A stretch of 13,357 nucleotides of DNA. Origin: Candidatus Altimarinota bacterium. GTDB lineage: Bacteria > Patescibacteriota > Gracilibacteria > UBA4473. The translations under genes were made by a program, and so were the position numbers. Shown in pieces: positions 13,083 to 13,357 of the stretch; within the stretch, counting starts at the first letter, position 1; every line of letters begins with the position of its first letter. The DNA lies in contig JAHDBZ010000029.1 of the NCBI GenBank assembly GCA_020630245.1, positions 1-13,357 on the forward strand. The letters run 5' to 3'. Under the pieces are notes generated by a model that saw only the letters and a list, made by a program, of their open reading frames with translations, made no database searches and had not been told where the DNA came from.

Positions 13083-13106
13083 ACCAACTTTAAAACTGGA
13101 ACTGAA

Positions 13107-13194
13107 GCTCGGGTGGTGGAATTGGTAGACACGAGGGACTTAAAATCCCTTGCCCTAAACCGGCGTGCGGGTTCGATTCCCGCCCCGAGCACCA
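13107..13194 (+). tRNA. tRNA-Leu (UAA)
   Basis: The 88-base class II tRNA includes an encoded CCA. The acceptor stem GCTCGGG/CCCGAGC pairs perfectly and the discriminator is A, a leucine identity base. The anticodon stem AGGGA/TCCCT holds loop CTTAAAA, giving anticodon TAA. The long variable arm (TGCCCTAAACCGGCGTG region) and the TTCGATT T-loop fit leucine. No intron is present. It lies 24 bases after tRNA-Cys. Confidence 0.97.
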
Positions 13195-13223
13195 TTAAGA
13201 ATTTTGTGGATTATTCAAAATCA

Positions 13224-13273
13224 ACACTCGGTGTTAGCAGATTAGGCAGTAGGTCTACACCAAGTGTTTTTTT
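13224..13273 (+). terminator. Terminator after the tRNA pair, possibly shared
   Basis: ACACT (13224-13228) pairs with AGTGT (13263-13267). After a C/A mismatch, GGTGT-TAG pairs with CTACACC with one bulge. A 17-base loop closes the stem and a seven-T run follows (13267-13273). Read on the minus strand the T-tract is weak (TGATTTTG), but the hairpin also lies right behind the stop of the minus-strand gene, so it may serve both. Confidence 0.7.
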
Positions 13274-13357
13274 ATCCCTCTTCTGTTTGCCAAAGATTGA
13301 GGATCTGATCGCAACTGTGACTGCGTCCTTCCCAGTATTCGTAGCTACAGACACCGA
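13272..13357 (-). CDS. 3' end of an unidentified minus-strand gene
   Basis: The minus strand is open from the window edge to a TAA at 13274-13272, giving 27 residues that include CSYEYWEGRSHSCDQILNLW and end QTEEG. The stop falls directly before the terminator hairpin, as expected for a real 3' end. Another frame (reading SVSVATNTGK...) stays open through the hairpin to a stop near 13210 and is less likely. Too little remains to assign a family; the two Cys and two Trp in 27 residues are distinctive. Confidence 0.45.
   Translation of the reverse strand, partial: GVCSYEYWEGRSHSCDQILNLWQTEEG

Noticed and set aside
13013..13195. Minus-strand 60-codon frame over the two tRNAs
   Set aside because: It is an antisense reading of tRNA-Cys and tRNA-Leu, a common false gene.

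Overview
The window looks like a chromosomal segment from an uncultivated Patescibacteria (CPR)-type bacterium, though the phylum call is an inference. Four things point that way. There are S-layer-homology (SLH) proteins and a thrombospondin-type-3 (TSP3) surface protein beside housekeeping genes. A 192-aa protein resembles one I recall as widespread in CPR genomes. Several long proteins match no family I know. No gene has a recognisable Shine-Dalgarno sequence, and several -10 boxes sit 6-7 bases before the ATG. The standard code fits: about 3,500 codons read without in-frame TGA, glycine is GGN, and one gene ends in TGA. That argues against the UGA-Gly lineages (Gracilibacteria/Absconditabacteria).

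Layout, left to right. Positions 1-1962 (minus) hold two tandem SLH surface proteins; the second runs off the left edge. A divergent spacer of 79 bases separates them from a 659-aa protein of unknown function on the plus strand (2042-4021), which has a visible degenerate ~62-residue helical repeat. It converges on the 192-aa CPR-type protein (4035-4613, minus). Across a divergent spacer (4614-4747) lies a plus-strand pair: a 60-aa exported peptide ending GGGGSCG, then a membrane-anchored protein with two thioredoxin-like folds, closed by a terminator at 6170-6192. Next is a 791-aa unrecognised protein (6233-8608) with a strong leaderless promoter. Its stop overlaps that of a convergent 157-aa orphan (8605-9078). 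Divergent from that orphan is the glycyl-tRNA synthetase gene (9154-10521).

The 227-base gap 10522-10748 holds hairpins and nested inverted repeats but no gene. A 72-aa DUF1653 protein (10749-10967) follows. It converges with one base to spare on the TSP3 surface protein (10969-12885, minus), which carries 20 calcium-loop motifs and a C-terminal membrane anchor. The right end has tRNA-Cys(GCA) and tRNA-Leu(UAA) behind one promoter, a terminator, and the last codons of a minus-strand gene cut by the window edge.

Functionally, the window mixes cell-envelope genes (two SLH proteins, the peptide/thioredoxin pair, the TSP3 rod) with translation genes (glyS, two tRNAs). Three sizeable proteins have no function I can name. 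I see no CRISPR array, insertion sequence, phage gene or classical defence system. The most promising unknowns are the peptide/thioredoxin pair, the 659-aa repeat protein, the 791-aa protein and the structured 10522-10748 spacer.
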